Of a stretch of DNA of 64,000 nucleotides, positions 1 to 13,269 are shown piece after piece. The notes below the pieces were generated by a model, which was not told the origin of the DNA, searched no databases, and saw nothing but the letters and a program-made list of their open reading frames with translations. The stretch is from Pseudoscleropodium purum (lineage: Eukaryota > Streptophyta > Bryopsida > Hypnales > Brachytheciaceae). Made by a program: the position numbers and the translations under genes. The first letter of the stretch is position 1. Each line of letters starts with the position of its first letter. Where the stretch lies: the NCBI GenBank assembly GCA_963969395.1, contig OZ017795.1:23045063-23109062 (forward strand), written 5' to 3'.

Positions 1-39
1 GAAAATTCATATCAAATACAAAATATATTCAAAAAATAT

Positions 40-330
40 GAAATTTTCACCATAAATGTATATTATAATGTAGAACATCAAAGTATAAACCAAAGTTTCC
101 TTGTTACTCTAAAAGTAGAAAATCAACAAACCATGGTTATAGGCCCAAAGTTCATATTGCTATAAAACATTGAAATTTTTGAATTTTTGAAAATTTCCAA
201 CTAGAGTAGAAATTGCACTTGGCAAGCTTCATTTCATTAGTTGGATTCAAATTCAAAAAATGCCATTTATATGGCTGAAATTCACATTAAGAGAAAATAG
301 TAAAAAATGATCAAAATATACTATAGAAGT
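40..330 (-). repeat. Dispersed repeat family R1, inverted partial copy
   Basis: Read on the minus strand this segment matches the copies at about 12440-13020 and 39790-40754. Shared stretches include 'tcttaatgtgaattttagc', 'atgaagctt' and 'ggtttgttgattttcta'. No terminal repeats or reading frame are visible. The family is old and AT-rich. Confidence 0.6.
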
Positions 331-420
331 GGTCTACAGATTGAGCATCTTTATCTTAAAAAAAGTCAAGAGGACTTTGCAATACTATTCACTCAAAATG
401 TACTCAAGTACCCTTCAAAT

Positions 421-548
421 ATATATATTGGATGAAATTTATTTTTTTTCCATCCTACAATGGCAAGTGAAGTCATCAAACGGAATATATAAATTGGATG
501 AAGAAACATTTTTTTCCATCCTAAATCACCAAGTGAAGTCCATAGCAT
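421..548 (+). repeat. Tandem duplication, two units of about 64 bp
   Basis: Two adjacent units (421-484 and 485-548) share 'attggatgaa', a T-run followed by 'ccatccta', and 'aagtgaagtc'. Each unit contains ggatgaa...ttccatcc, which can pair as a short hairpin. Confidence 0.7.
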
Positions 549-1399
549 CTTTACAAGTTTAAAAGAATTCTAAGAGAACATCAAAAAGCTGAAAAAGCTG
601 AATTTTTTTGCATTTGAAGTCATCCCCAAACCACTTTGTAGCTTGATAAACATCTAGGGGTTAAAATGACATATTTCCAATGAAAGATGTTGATTGTTGA
701 ACTATCAATCTCTAAATTAAATACAATATCATATATACAATTCTTTATGCACCTTCAAGGTTTAAAAAGAATCTCACACACATCAAATCAAATGCTAAAA
801 ATCAAGTAAACAACTAAATTGAAGATACACCAACATGTAGTCAAAGAACATGTCAAAACAAATACGAATTGTGGAGTCCTTAACAATAGTTGAAAATGGT
901 GTTCTTCACCAATACATTCCTCCAAATTAGTTAATAAATTCCCAGAAGACAAGCTATTACCAGGTGTTAATGATGTTGAAAAAGCATAATAAAGACCGGA
1001 AGATAGTCCTGAAAAGAGGTTGAAAACTTAGATTTCACCCCTGAAAAAGCATTGTATTTACATATTTGTGTACAGAAGCTTCAGGCTAAACGTTACAAAC
1101 CCTACCGACACAAAAGAATCATGTTGTACATACACCAAAACTTCAATCCACACTGGAAAGAAGGCTTCAGACTCTTCTCAACTAATAATGCTGAACCAAG
1201 ACCCTTCCACCCTCGAAAGCAATTTTCAGGGTTGATGATGTACAGCGGTGTTTAGGCAGATCAACTCACATTCATCTACAGTTCAGCAACAGCATACATC
1301 TGCACGGTATTAAAAGACGAAACCCCGACACATACAACACCTTTGGTCTTTCGCAGCAAAAATTTCCTTCTAGATATGAGAAAAAAATAGATCTATATA
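549..1399. other. AT-rich intergenic DNA with one TTAA-element end
   Basis: No gene is recognised. A terminus of the type 'ctaggggttaaaa' at 654-666 looks like one end of the TTAA element family described below, with its TTAA at 661-664. No partner terminus is visible upstream. The 67-codon frame near 1052-1255 has no recognisable similarity. Confidence 0.4.
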
Positions 1400-1528
1400 T
1401 CAGAGCCGGTACACTCTTTTTTTACCAGCTTTACTTTGCTTCCCATCTGAATGATCTCCCTGCTGCACCTCAGGTTTGTCCCTCGATGTCCTTCCATGCT
1501 TTTTCTCCTTGCTGTTGCAGAAGTACAT
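1400..1528 (-). other. Small lysine-rich open frame downstream of the ALA stop
   Basis: A 42-codon minus-strand frame runs from ATG 1528 to TGA 1400-1402. It is hydrophilic and basic, with repeated Lys/Arg/Gln/Asp and an ending of the type GKKRVYRL. A possible splice acceptor (CAG) lies a few codons inside it. It could be the last exon of an unrecognised gene, an alternative 3' end of the flippase transcript, or chance coding-like sequence in its 3' UTR. I do not recognise a family. Confidence 0.25.
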
Positions 1529-1902
1529 GTTGCATTCAATCAAGTCATATCAATCCAAACAGTCACTGAAATGAGTCATCACAAAAGCACTGGAGACATA
1601 AGTCAGATCTAGAGAAACAGCAGAAAGGCCACAAGTCAAAAGTACAGTTCGGACCAAGAGAAACGAAACGAACTGAATATAGAAGGTACTAAAGAGAAAA
1701 TAAATTTGATTATACTCAATTCGGAATATGGAAGCCATTCGCTACCAGGAACAACTCTTATTAAAAGAATTGGTATTTGGGGAGGGGGGGCAAAAGTGTA
1801 AAAATACACTGCCTACGGAACTATGGTACAATGAATGGGAGGGGTGGTCGAATTAACTAACTACACATCGGGGTACAAAGCGTACACAAAAATAAATCAA
1901 CT

Positions 1903-4900
1903 CTAAACGCGTCTATCATTCAAATTTATAAGAGGCCTATCAAGCAGGTCAACATGCCTCGGCATTGACTTGTTGTTCTGTTCAGGCGCGCCCGAATTCT
2001 CATCCCCGTAAAACCGTTGCTTGGTCTTGTCCAAGCTGATGGTGGCCTGCACTCTTGATGAGAATCCTTGGTGTGTCTTCTGCACCGCCTTCGTCCTCTC
2101 CTCCTTGTACATCTCCGGGTCCGTGATGTGCTTCTGGAGGTAGTGAATCTCTTGGATCAAATGATGGTCCATCGGGTGGAACATGCGTTGGTAGCCTTGG
2201 TAGACAGCGTACGGCAATACACAGGCAATTGGGATGAGGATTGTGACAAACCAGAACAGGGGTGAGTCCACAAGGGTCTCCACAAATACCTTGTAAGCTG
2301 TGGTTGAAGTAATGGGATTTATAGCTCCATAAACCACTAAGAAAAGGTACCAGAGTGCAACACTGCCCCAAATCAAGACATGCTGGATCCATGTGAAATA
2401 ACTCAATGCTAATGCCAATTGGACATTCACAACCCAGATAACACATGTGTACATTGCAGCTCCGAGCTCCTCCATTCCTGCAAGCTGCCCGTCCTTCCTG
2501 TAGGCTTCGATTTCGAATGCCGCCATTGTGAAAAAGAAGGCGATAATGGAGCTGTAGACCCCGTTTGCCATCCAACCCAGAATCCGAGTCCATGTGAAGA
2601 ACATGTTCTTCGGGCCTTGCTGGTACAGAGCCGGAAACTACACATCCAAGAGAATTGAATCAGGTGATTTGTTTTCGCAACGTATTAGTTTCCCAAATTA
2701 GATTCACGAAGATATTAATGGTAAGCTACTCCTGATCTAATAGAACATTAGTTCAACACTAAGATAATGTGTAGAATTAAAAGTTGTCAATATAATACCA
2801 AATTTATGTCAATGAAATTTACGTCACACTAACATCAAATTAACATCACATTAGCATGAGGATTGTATATTCTAACGTCAATTAACTGAACATTAATATC
2901 TCTGTGAATCAAATGGGCGAAGTCCTTCGAACGAAGGAAGTTTGGACTTCGGAATTAGCAATCATGAATGCAAATCAATATTCAAGATCCAGCAATTTGA
3001 AGACGGACAAAAAAATAATAGATAATCGGTAAAAAGTGCGGTAAAGCTAGTATCAGAATTCATGCCAGGAAACAATTGACTTAGCCAGCAATGATCAATT
3101 AAGAGGAAAGGAATTTGACTATCTCGGCTTTCATCAAGATCCCATGCAGAAAATAAATGTAAATAGGCTTGCCTTAGATGCATCACAGCATAGCAAGGTC
3201 AAGTGTTACATCGCAAATAATGCGACGATAAAAAAAGGAAAGTAATGATACCTGCAAGCAGACTCGCGAGGAGACGTCTTGTTCAAACACACCCAGTGCG
3301 ATGACGGGTAGCGATGTGAAAAACACGTTGAAAAGTGTGCTATACCAATCGTTGTAGGCAGTTTGACCAGAAAAGTTCGTGAACGCCTCATAGTAGAAGA
3401 GAGTGAGTCCAAACGTGATGTTTTTGTAGAAGAAGTAAACAATCTGCAGGAAGCGTGAAGTGGAGATATATGAGAAGTTGAATCATGAATTATCCACAGT
3501 ATTATTTGAACTCGATAATATCAAATACGAACGCACTAGGTAGGCTCTCAAGGTTTCACGTGCAGTAAGCAGAAGAAATAACCACATTGATATCAGAGTA
3601 GACGTTTTGAGCAATGGCTATGATGATGTACCATCAAAGCAATACGCTTGTAGCACCAGTGCCCGTGAACAATGAGCAGACGCTCCAAGAATCGAAACTG
3701 TGCAATTGAAAAATCACTTGCCATAACTGCCTGGAAATTCCCACAAACAAAACAAAATATGTTACGTTTCACGAATTAGGCAGACACTTGAACTCATTAC
3801 TTCCAGCAACACAATTCCTCGATGAATGAACACAATAAGATGCTCACCTGCATGCCTTCAACTCCACTGATACCGACCCCAATGTCAGCCTCTTGGATCA
3901 TGCCAACATCATTGGCGCCATCTCCAATTCCAAGAGTCGCTTTTCCTGTTCCTTCCTTCACAAGTTTCGTAATCTGCAAAGAATGGGAAAGTGTCGTTGC
4001 TCAAAACAAGGTTATAGTACCTAAATTGCATTCTATGATGGAATGGACACTGTAGCTCCATAAGCTAGGCGTTCAACCCCTACAGAACCAGGAGGCCCAC
4101 ATTAGACCTAAGGTTATACTAGCACTTATGAGGAGGCACTCGAGGACTTCGTTCATTTTAATCATTTTTTGACCCAACACGTGCAATGTTCTACAAGGTT
4201 TCTGGTGATATATAATTAGACCCTGTCTGTTTTAAAGTTTTTACAATGTGATCAATCGATTGGTCATTTTAAAAGCATGAAACCTCCGTCCTCGATGAGT
4301 TAAAGCAGTCATTCGCCAAGGACGAAGAAAACCAGAACTTAAAATACATTCAGTTGCAGAGTTTACACACCATTGCCTTTTGCTTGGGGGACACACGGCA
4401 GCAGATAACAGATGCACATTGAGTTGCGAGTTCAAGAAGCTTCTGCTTCAAATCGTCTTCAAGAGCATACATCAGAGATTTGCCGTCAATGATCAAAGCA
4501 TGAGGCTGGTCATCTTCATGGTCCAGCGTCAACTGATGGCGGCCGGCCATAATTTGCTGCGTTATACTATCCCTTGCTGCCTTCTCTATCTGATTCTTGT
4601 CTCCATTTTCTTCGATCGCCCTCATTTCAGGCGTTTCCAGACCGATGACAATCTGGTGCATTCCCTGTCGCAATAGACTGCATGCAAACCTGGATACATA
4701 GATCAACACCACGTCAATGAAATTCTTCATAGATACCTGAAAAACAATAAACAAATGGAGTACATTCTGCTTGGTACGTGGCCTCATTGACAGTACAAAA
4801 CTAACCCGATGTTAATCGCAGTTTCTTGCTTGTCACCCGTCAGCACCCAAATCTTAAGACCCGCCTGTGCAAGTCTGTCAATACATTCTGGGACCTGCAG

Positions 4901-7900
4901 CAAACTACGAGTCAACCTTCCATAGATCCATGTCCATGATTTCAGAATTTGCAGATCTTAACAATATTCTAAGGATGGTATCAAGAGAGCACATGACAGC
5001 ACATCAAATAATACATTCTGCTAATACAAATGTATCATGACACTCACCCCCTGCTGCAGTTTGTCCTCCACAGCAGTAGCTCCAACAAGAATAAGATCCT
5101 TCTCTATCAGATCCGAGGCCTTGTCCAGCAACTCGTCACGATCTGGACCGATTGTGGTTTTGGCCTTGAAAAATATGGCATTCCATTGCTCGTACTCAGC
5201 CTCCTCCAATTTCCGATAAGAGAGAGCTAAAGTCCGTAATCCAGCATCACCGTACTTCGCGAGATGGCCTTTGGTCGCATTCCAATACATTTTCCCATTC
5301 CTTCCTAGTCTATCATAAATTATGCTGTGCATCCACAAGAAGGATAGTCCAACAGTCAAGAAATAAATCAACAGTAAATGAAGACCATGAAAAGTGCGAC
5401 AGGAAAATTAACACAGCACTAGCTACAGTCGATTTGTGTACATCGAAATTAGCCCGCTCTATTACATGGAAAAAAGATCAGACACAGCGTCCATGACCCC
5501 TCTCCAGAGCTCATTGAAACCAATCACAATAGGAGAGACACAGAAACATCAAATATATGAACTCCACAAAGTTCCTTCACTTCAACAAATAACAAAATAC
5601 GAAATGAGGCTACAGGAACCCATTGAAGTGTGAGACTCAAAGCTAATTCAATATGTGCAAACAAACAATCACAGCAAGCAGTGTCGTACCTATCAGCACC
5701 CTTGCACATGAGCAAAACCTGGCCAGATGGATCCCTCACAACAACAGACATTCGCTTGCGTGTGCTGTTGAACTCCAGAAGTTGAAGAATCTTGTATTCC
5801 CTGAAATCGAATTGTAACATCAGATGCTGACACTCACATTCATAAGACTCTAGACTCATAAAACTGTCACAATCATACATATTTCCGGGAACTGTGTAAA
5901 TTTCAAGTAAAATATTCAGAAATAATCAAAAGTCAGCTTCTATTAACCCTTACCGTTGCACTGGAGCTCCCTTATCTCCCGGTTCCTGTACAATCACACT
6001 GTTTTGGGTCCGCTTCAAAAACTCAAAACCGAGTTCCCTTGCAGCGACCACAAAAGAAGCTTCATCCGGTGACTCCGCCTCATACATCAGAACTCCGGTC
6101 ACTTCGTCCACTTCAGGAATTGCAGTGTGGCACACAGCAAGAATCCTAAAAAACATTCGAATCTCCTCTGCATTGGGTTGATCCACCCAGCGACCATTCT
6201 GAAGCCTCTCATCCTTCAAGTTGAACCCCTTCACATGTGGCTTTTGCGACATAGGCCTCATTTCAATCCCAGACCCGGAACCTTCATTGGTGACGACGCT
6301 TTCTCCCTCATCAATCATGCTCGCATCTTCCAGCATGCGAGGATCCTTACCCAGCCTCCGAGCAGTGGCCTTCTCCACTTCTGTAACACCCCTTCCATAC
6401 GCAATGCCTGCAATTGAGCATTTTATGAACTCCATTTGATTGCAAGTGAGCGTCCCCGTTTTGTCAGAAAGGATGGTATCAATCTGCCCAAGCTCCTCAT
6501 TCAGATTCGAAGTGCGTGCACGAGCTGGTTTATCAGTCTCCTCATGGTACATTTTGAGATCATTGTTAATGAACCTGGCCTGTAAGACCTTCACAACCTC
6601 AATGGAGACATAGAGCGAGATGGGAATCAGGTACCCATACAGGATCAATGCTGTGACCAAGTGCAACAATCCTGACGCCACAGCTTGCTTTGGGTTATAA
6701 TAAATGGTTGTGTCGTTAGGGAGCATGTACCACCAATCTGGCATACTAAACTTGGTTCGCACGGCGAAGACAATGGATCCCACAACAGATATCAGCAACA
6801 GTATAGAAAAGAGGAAGTAAATGATCTTGTCCATCTTCCTCTCAATTCGACTTCGTTTTGAAGGTGGATCTGTAGCATTCTGCATTACCTTAGTCTCATG
6901 GCCAGAGAAAACCACCACCCCATAGATAAACGGTGTGTTCCGAAGCTTCGAATCTCGCAACAGAATCTGCTGGGGTCCCACAGGAAGTGTCTCTTCATTG
7001 TACTCCAAGTTTCCAACAAAAGTGTACAAGCTGGAGTTCGGATCCTCGCAGCGAATCTTGGCCTCAAACTGTGAAAATTCACTGGCCTCGTCAAGCTCCA
7101 CAGTGCGATCTAGAGACTTTTTCAGTTTCAAGTTTGTCTCGCCATCCAAATTCATGGTCTCCACATAGCAGATACCGTCCGGAAAACTTGAGGAGAGCAT
7201 GAGAAGATCTGCTGGGAAAAAATTGTCTTTCTCGACCTTCACAATGTCTCCCACTCTCACTTTCTTCCATTCACGTGATTCAAACGTTCCCCCTCCGATA
7301 TGTACGTTTACCTTCCTATTGTTTATCTCATTGTCCTGAACGAAAGCAACATATAGCGATGAGAGTTTGGATTTTACACAAGAGTGCACAAACCTAGAGC
7401 ACTCGGATACTAAATCTCGTCCATCCTAAAAAATTCTTCCGACCAGTCCCTCGCCTCAATTTGACATCTGAATGCTTTCAGTAAACTTAGAAGACAAAAC
7501 TTGAAATCTGCAAGCCGGGGCTACAACTCAATTCAACAAGTCTAAGTTTATCTGGTCAAGAAGTACGTGGTTAATTAGAGTTGCAGACGTGACTTGCGTA
7601 GACAGAATCGAAATCAGGAATCAGAAAATAATGCATCCAACAATATTCTCCACTATTACATATTGCATTTATCTGACTGAAAGCAACTCCAGAGTAGAAG
7701 CTTCTTCAGACCATTGCAAACTTGGAACCACAAGGCCTTTCCCCCAAAGTTGACAATGTCAACAGAACGTGGCCAGCCCAGTAGCAGAGAGGATTGGCAA
7801 ATTCGAAAGCAAGCGCGTCTACGTCTCCCAGATCAGTGAATCTAGCATGGAAAGAACACTGGGAAGAGATCGACAAGCGCAAGCAAGCAGAGAGGCTCAC

Positions 7901-8302
7901 CTGTCGAAAACGGCGCCAATCTTCAAGCGCTTCTTTGCACATACTGACGCCCACGACGAAGACGAGTGGGGCGATGAGACTAGCAGCAGAGTAGGGAGAC
8001 ACCTTAGTGAGGGACAAAATTGCCGCGAGAAGAAAATAAAGATTAGCAACACGGCGGAACTGCTCGAAGAGCGCCTTCGGGAAAAACGTGAGCGCATTGT
8101 ATTTGGTTGTGGAGACGTAATTGCTCTTGTACCGGTACGGTTTCTGCAAATGCAACTCCGAATGGTTGCAGAACACCACTCGGGAGAATCCCGGCCCTCC
8201 TACAGACATGGATTGCTGCCGCTCCAGCGGCGACTGCGGTCGGAAACATCCCGCCCATGTGTAGAGCTTGCTGAATCGCACTCTGTTCTTCCCCCCCGCC
8301 AT
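1903..8302 (-). CDS. ALA: P4-type phospholipid-transporting ATPase (ALA family flippase), complete, 10 exons
   Basis: Flips phospholipids from the outer to the cytosolic leaflet of secretory-pathway and plasma membranes, normally with a CDC50/ALIS beta subunit (family knowledge). Exons on the minus strand: 8302-7901, 7335-5954, 5800-5690, 5324-5048, 4894-4806, 4689-4371, 3973-3848, 3730-3632, 3443-3252 and 2637-1903 (TAG stop). All introns are GT-AG and the phases join to 1243 residues, a usual length for plant ALA proteins. Visible motifs: DGET of the actuator domain near residues 198-201; PISL in membrane segment 4 near 372; the phosphorylation site DKTGTLT with Asp near 425; KGAD of the nucleotide-binding domain near 628; GDGAND near 877-882; then the C-terminal membrane bundle. 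The N-terminal half resembles the Arabidopsis ALA4-ALA12 group more than ALA1-ALA3; I cannot assign an orthologue. ATG 8302 is chosen because the plant ALA N-terminus follows at once. No breaks or missing catalytic residues. Confidence 0.95.
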
Positions 8303-9460
8303 AGCACCCTTCTCCCAACCCTAATCCACTAAAATCCCTCTCCTCAGTCGCCCAGCCGTTCCCGCAACTCTGATCTAGCGAAACCAAACCAATCGACTCC
8401 CTAAACCTCTCGAAATCCAAAAATAAATACGATTCTCTCTCCCTGAGCCCTCAAAATTAATTTCACCAAATTTCAACTCCCAAACCCCCGAAACTGGATC
8501 GAGAATGATACGAGGATCCCTCTAACAAAAATCTTCTCTCTCTTAAATCTCACGACAATCTGACCGCGTTATCACCTCCGTTTTCACACGATTCAGCGGA
8601 GGAAGAAGAAAGCGACGACGCGTCGTCCGCCGAGGCGGAAGAAGAAGAGCAGCTGGTGAGCTCCTGGTTGCAGAGCGTAAACCCACTCTTCAACAACATC
8701 TTTCACTCTTTCCGACACACGATCACACACACAACACCATAGCCCGACGCCAGATCTAAACCACACGCAACAAGACCTCAGAATCTCAAAAACCAAATTT
8801 TTAAAAATCAAATATTCAACGCAAACAAACACATTCCGTGTTCCAAACTTGCATACATCCACAACACGTCCTCACACCTCCAGAACCACCTTTAAGGACA
8901 TAAAATACAGAAATACTCAAGCTATCAAATCAGAAAGAGAAAAAAAAAACGCTTTCAAAAAATCCACCAAAACCTCCGTCACGACCTCAGTCGCTCACTC
9001 ACTCACTACTCTTCTCTGAAACTGAACACACAAAAACTGGATCTACAAAAACGGAGCGATGCTCCCAAAGTATATCTCGCTGCGCTCACTCTGCACCAGG
9101 CTTCCAGCCTGCAATCTCGTCGTAGCCCGAAGGAAGAATCTCAAACCAAAAAGCTCTTTGCGCACGCGCCTTCCTAACCAATTTCGCAGCGCGTTCTGCG
9201 TCTTTCACACTGAAAAAAGAGGAGTTCTGGAAGCGGATTTTGCTGTTGCTGCAGCGGGTTTGGCAATCATTCGGCAGGTTCGAAGAATGATGGCGGGGTC
9301 GTCGGGACGACGACTCTTTCGCTGCGAGGAGTCTCGCGGTACTCGTAGTAGTCTCTCTCCGTCAAGGCCCCTGCAGCGCCTTCCTTGACTCGGCGGGGCC
9401 ACCCGCCATAGCCAGGAAACATTGCAACGCGTTCGGGGTTCAAACTCAGACGTAGATTTA
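8303..9460 (-). promoter_or_regulatory. Upstream/leader region of the ALA gene, pyrimidine-rich, with an upstream ATG
   Basis: This region lies upstream of the flippase start and is richer in GC than the DNA beyond it. It holds a telo-box-like AACCCTAA at about 8318-8325 and purine/pyrimidine-skewed stretches. On the minus strand an ATG at 8420 opens a 125-codon frame that overlaps the main start out of frame, so it would act as an upstream ORF if the transcript begins above it. Reading frames at 9059-9402 on both strands show no recognisable domain. The transcription start cannot be fixed from sequence alone. Confidence 0.4.
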
Positions 9461-10022
9461 TCTAATGAATGTACGTACGGGTTACATTTACTGTAGTATT
9501 ATCTCCGTTATTGGCTGATGTTACTCGCACGAACCCGCCAAGCTTCTTTTCGGGTTACTCTGTATTATCTCATTTCGTAGAATTCAGGTCGCGGGTTGTA
9601 CCTACGCGGAAATTGGTGCGATTACGGAGATTCTTCGGGGACCGGACATTGTAAAGGATAATATAGCCACGAGGGACATCGTTGACTTGAAACGAGTAAA
9701 ACGACTTTGGTAGATCTTGTGGCTTCATCAACCTAAAAAAAATAATGTGCCTTGTGCCGTTGCCACAATATATATATAATAAAATAAATTGAAAGATATT
9801 TTTTGAATCTAAAAATAATGCAAAAATGCAAAAAATTTATACCGTAGGTCCAAATGTCATAAAATAAATCATGAACACCTTTATTCATAAAGGACTTTCT
9901 AACAATAGTAGGAACCCAACTAGGGATGGATGGTCTAAGAGATCTAACATGTCATATCAAACAAAACAAACAAAGATATTAATGTATGGATTTTTATTTT
10001 GGTTCTATTCACTTCCAAGTAC
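9461..10022. other. AT-rich intergenic DNA
   Basis: No gene or clear element boundary is seen between the ALA upstream region and the R2 element that starts at about 10023. Confidence 0.5.
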
Positions 10023-10600
10023 TAAGGTAAGAGGTCAATAAAGCACTCATTTATAGGAAAGGTAAACTACTTAAAATGTTTTTTAGTAAATTTTCGTAGA
10101 AAGAAAATTAGAACATTAGATGTTTTTTAGTACCCTTAGAAGGCTATGAGTTCCTCTATATTAGTTTAGGCTACCAAACGTTGGAAACTGCCCTATAGCA
10201 ACTACTTGACATGGCAAAGAGATTGCCTATCATTTTTTTCAAAGTATAAAATAAAATACAACTTTTTTTTCATTTTTTCATTTTCTTTTCATTTTGAGAG
10301 TAGTTTTCTTTAATTGATAAGGAAACAACGTTAAGAATAGGCCTAAAATAACCTTCCAAGCCCTCCAAAAAACATGTAATGTTGGCATTTAACCTAAGTC
10401 ATTTCATATTTTTAGATCTCTGTGGAATTATTTATAAATTTTTGAAGATGAAGCACGATGGTCATTAAAAGCATTTACCTCTTGAAATGTACATAATTTG
10501 TACATTGATGGTGCATTGTTGAAAGCAAAATGTAATTCTAAGTTTTTAAATGCTTACAAGACGCTTTTTAGCCTTGTTAATTTGGAGACCTCTTACCTTA
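10023..10600 (+). mobile_element. Non-autonomous TIR element, family R2 (unoccupied by the nested insertion seen in the 23-kb copy)
   Basis: The ends are inverted copies of TAAGGTAAGAGGTC (left 10023-10036, right ending at 10600). The interior has no transposase frame. It aligns with the elements at 23454-24345 and 19455-19700. Position 10465-10468 reads TTAA inside 'ggtcattaaaagca', the unoccupied form of the site where the 23-kb copy carries a TTAA element. The termini suggest a TA- or TWA-type target, but the duplication is not resolved. It carries about 260 bp more interior than the 23-kb copy. Confidence 0.75.
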
Positions 10601-12439
10601 TAAGCAATGATTTGGAGGGAACAAATAAATAACAATATACTCTAAAGTGTATGAAATTAGTAAAATGCTCCAACATCTTGACTAGTATCACTATTTTATA
10701 GATAAATAAGTCTTTGAAGTACATAAAAAAATTTCATTCATATTACTACAAACATCTCTACTATACAAGGTACCTCAATTAGTGCAAAAGTTTAAATAGT
10801 TTGAGACCCCCTAGTATTATTTGGATGGATGGAATTCACTTAGAGTGAACATTTAGATAAATTATAGATTAAAATTGGATAAATACAAATAAAATTGGAT
10901 GAAAGCTAGATGACACTTTCAATTGTGATGGTATGAAAGTAGTATAGACCACATTATTCTCAAATTATATTATAAACTTTTATATCAATGTGGCTTGAAA
11001 ATTAGCATAATTTCCAAATTAATGCCAATTAGCATGATTTGCTAATTGCATTATCTTGTTAATATAGTGGAGATCATTAAGTAGGGGCAATTTTTTGAAA
11101 AATTTCAAAATCATTACCTTTGTGTTTGAATTCATAGCATTATCATAGCAAGTAATGGAAGTTTTTTGCAATAAAATTCAAAAAGCATAGTATTTTGTTG
11201 TTGCCATGAATTGAAAATTCAACAAATTCATCAAGAATGCAAGAAGAAACACATTAATAGGTTGAAGAAAGTGAAGAAAAATAAAAATAAAAAGACCAAG
11301 TAGGTTTTATCAATATTTTTTGATTCAATCAACAAACCAACAAGAATTGCTATTATGTGAATCTAAGAGTGCAAGCACATGAACCTAGTTGACCATACAC
11401 CTATCATGTTATAGGTTGTTATAGGTGTATATTATAGAAACCTTTCATGATTATAGTGTAACTATAATATAGGTACCTATATTATATGCATTTATATTAT
11501 AAACACATTCAATGGTTGTTGTATATTTACTTATATACATACTCAAGTTCACATGCTCATATTTTCTTACTCAAATACAAGCACCATTGACATCCCAACA
11601 TCATTATGTTATAATATCTTCCACTATTTTCTCTAGATTTCACTTGATATTATACAATCATTGACTATATAATTGTTGCAATATACCTAGGTCATATAGA
11701 ATTAATTATGAAATTTAATCACATTTCTATATATTGAATAAAGCAACATGAAGAAACTTAAAGATATTGTGTATTTTCTTTCTTGATTTTGTAAAATAAA
11801 AAAATAGTAATAATCTCATTAAAACATGTAGTTTCATAGCACTTATTTACTTTTTGGAGTATGAAACTTTGACCTAAAGACAAATATAAATATAGTAGAT
11901 GTTAGAAAATTGATTAGTGTAGGATTTATAGCAAAAAAAACAAGTAATAAGCATTATCCATTATCAGCATCCTTCCATGTTGCATCTCCTATTTACCTCT
12001 TTCTAACATTTTAAACCGCAAATGTTGGATAACTTGAAAATTGAGAATTTTATTAGAAAGTGGGTCAATGATGGGTATGCCAATTGTAACTAAGAAATGT
12101 TTGCATACCTAAAAATTGTTGGTAAATGACTTTTAGAGAAATCATAGAAACAAAAAAAACTTATTCATCCAAGAATATGATAATTTTTAGTTGACTATCT
12201 CACTAATAGGCCTCTTTTTTCTAGGGTTAACAATTTATTTGACCAAAAAACATTTAAATTCTAATTTCGTACAGCATCTAAAAATTTACAAAATTTGTAA
12301 AGAATTTCCATCTAAAAGTTTTTATTAATCCCTAAAGGAAGTTGTGAATGAGTTTTTTATTCTTTGGATAACTTTAAGCAAAATTCTAGGGTGAGGAAAA
12401 AAAATTCATTCAATTTTAGGCAGAAGTTGCTTGAGTGCA
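10601..12439. other. AT-rich intergenic DNA without recognised genes
   Basis: About 1.8 kb of AT-rich sequence with stop codons in all frames. Short TATAT-rich patches occur around 11400-11520. No gene, RNA or element boundary could be supported. Confidence 0.5.
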
Positions 12440-13075
12440 TTTTCAGTGAATATTATTGCATATTCCCTCGTTTCTATACAATTGAATTTTCTAAAGAAGA
12501 AGATACTTAATCCATAGATCACCCTTGTAGTGTATTTTTAGCTAATTCTTTTTTTTTACTCTTAATGTGAATTCTAGCCATAAAAGCAATATTTTTTGAA
12601 TTTGAGGCCAACTAGTGAAATGAAGTTTATCCACTGCAATTTCTACTCCAACTGAAAAATTGGAAAAAAAGAATCTTGAATCTCAATGTTTTATTGCAAT
12701 TTGAACTGTGAACCTACTATCATGGTTTGTCTATTTTCTAATTTTCTAATGGCACAATAACTTTGTTGTATACCATGATGTTCTATACTACAAAATACAC
12801 CTACACTCAAATTTTCAGGGTTCTTTTTTAGCATATTTTGTATTTGATATCAATTTTCTTCACTTTTCACTTTAAAAAAGTTACAATAATTTCAAATCTT
12901 CACCAAAAAAACATGGACATTTTTAAAACTTATAGAAGGCATGGAATCTCATCTTTGAAAAATAAATATATAAAAAAATTCATTCATATTTGAGTTCCAA
13001 ATGACAGCAAATAAAGGGAAGGATTGTGAAGCTTGAACCCGTGGGCATAGACCTTCCTTTTCTTTTTTCTTTTAG
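12440..13075 (+). repeat. Dispersed repeat family R1, copy without the TTAA insertion
   Basis: Aligns in the same orientation with 39790-40754 and then resumes with 41690-41790, so it spans the point at which the 40-kb copy is interrupted. Shared landmarks include 'attccctcgtt', 'tcttaatgtgaatt', 'aatttctactcca', 'taccatgat' and 'cacaataatttcaaa' or its close variants. No coding potential is seen. The unoccupied site is near 12955-12958 (TTGA here). Confidence 0.7.
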
Positions 13076-13208
13076 GGGTTAAGGAATATTATCTTAGAAT
13101 CAACTGAACTTAAGTCAGAAAGTGCCTCCAGTGGAGCAACGGGCCCACTGTACAGGACACGCGGCAAGGTACTATTTGTTGAACACAGGGTCCTTGTATC
13201 TACCAAAT

Positions 13209-13269
13209 TGGATGAACAAAAATGGATGAATGAAAATGGATGAATGAAAATGGATGAATGAAAATGGAA
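13209..13269 (+). repeat. 14-bp microsatellite-like array (aaaatggatgaatg)
   Basis: About four copies of a 14-base unit containing ATGGATGAATG. A lone 'tttaggggttaagg' terminus of the TTAA family lies just upstream at 13072-13085. Confidence 0.85.

Noticed and set aside
9059..9402. 109-codon plus and 65-codon minus frames upstream of the flippase
   Set aside because: Overlapping frames in GC-rich leader DNA, with no domain and no splice partner.
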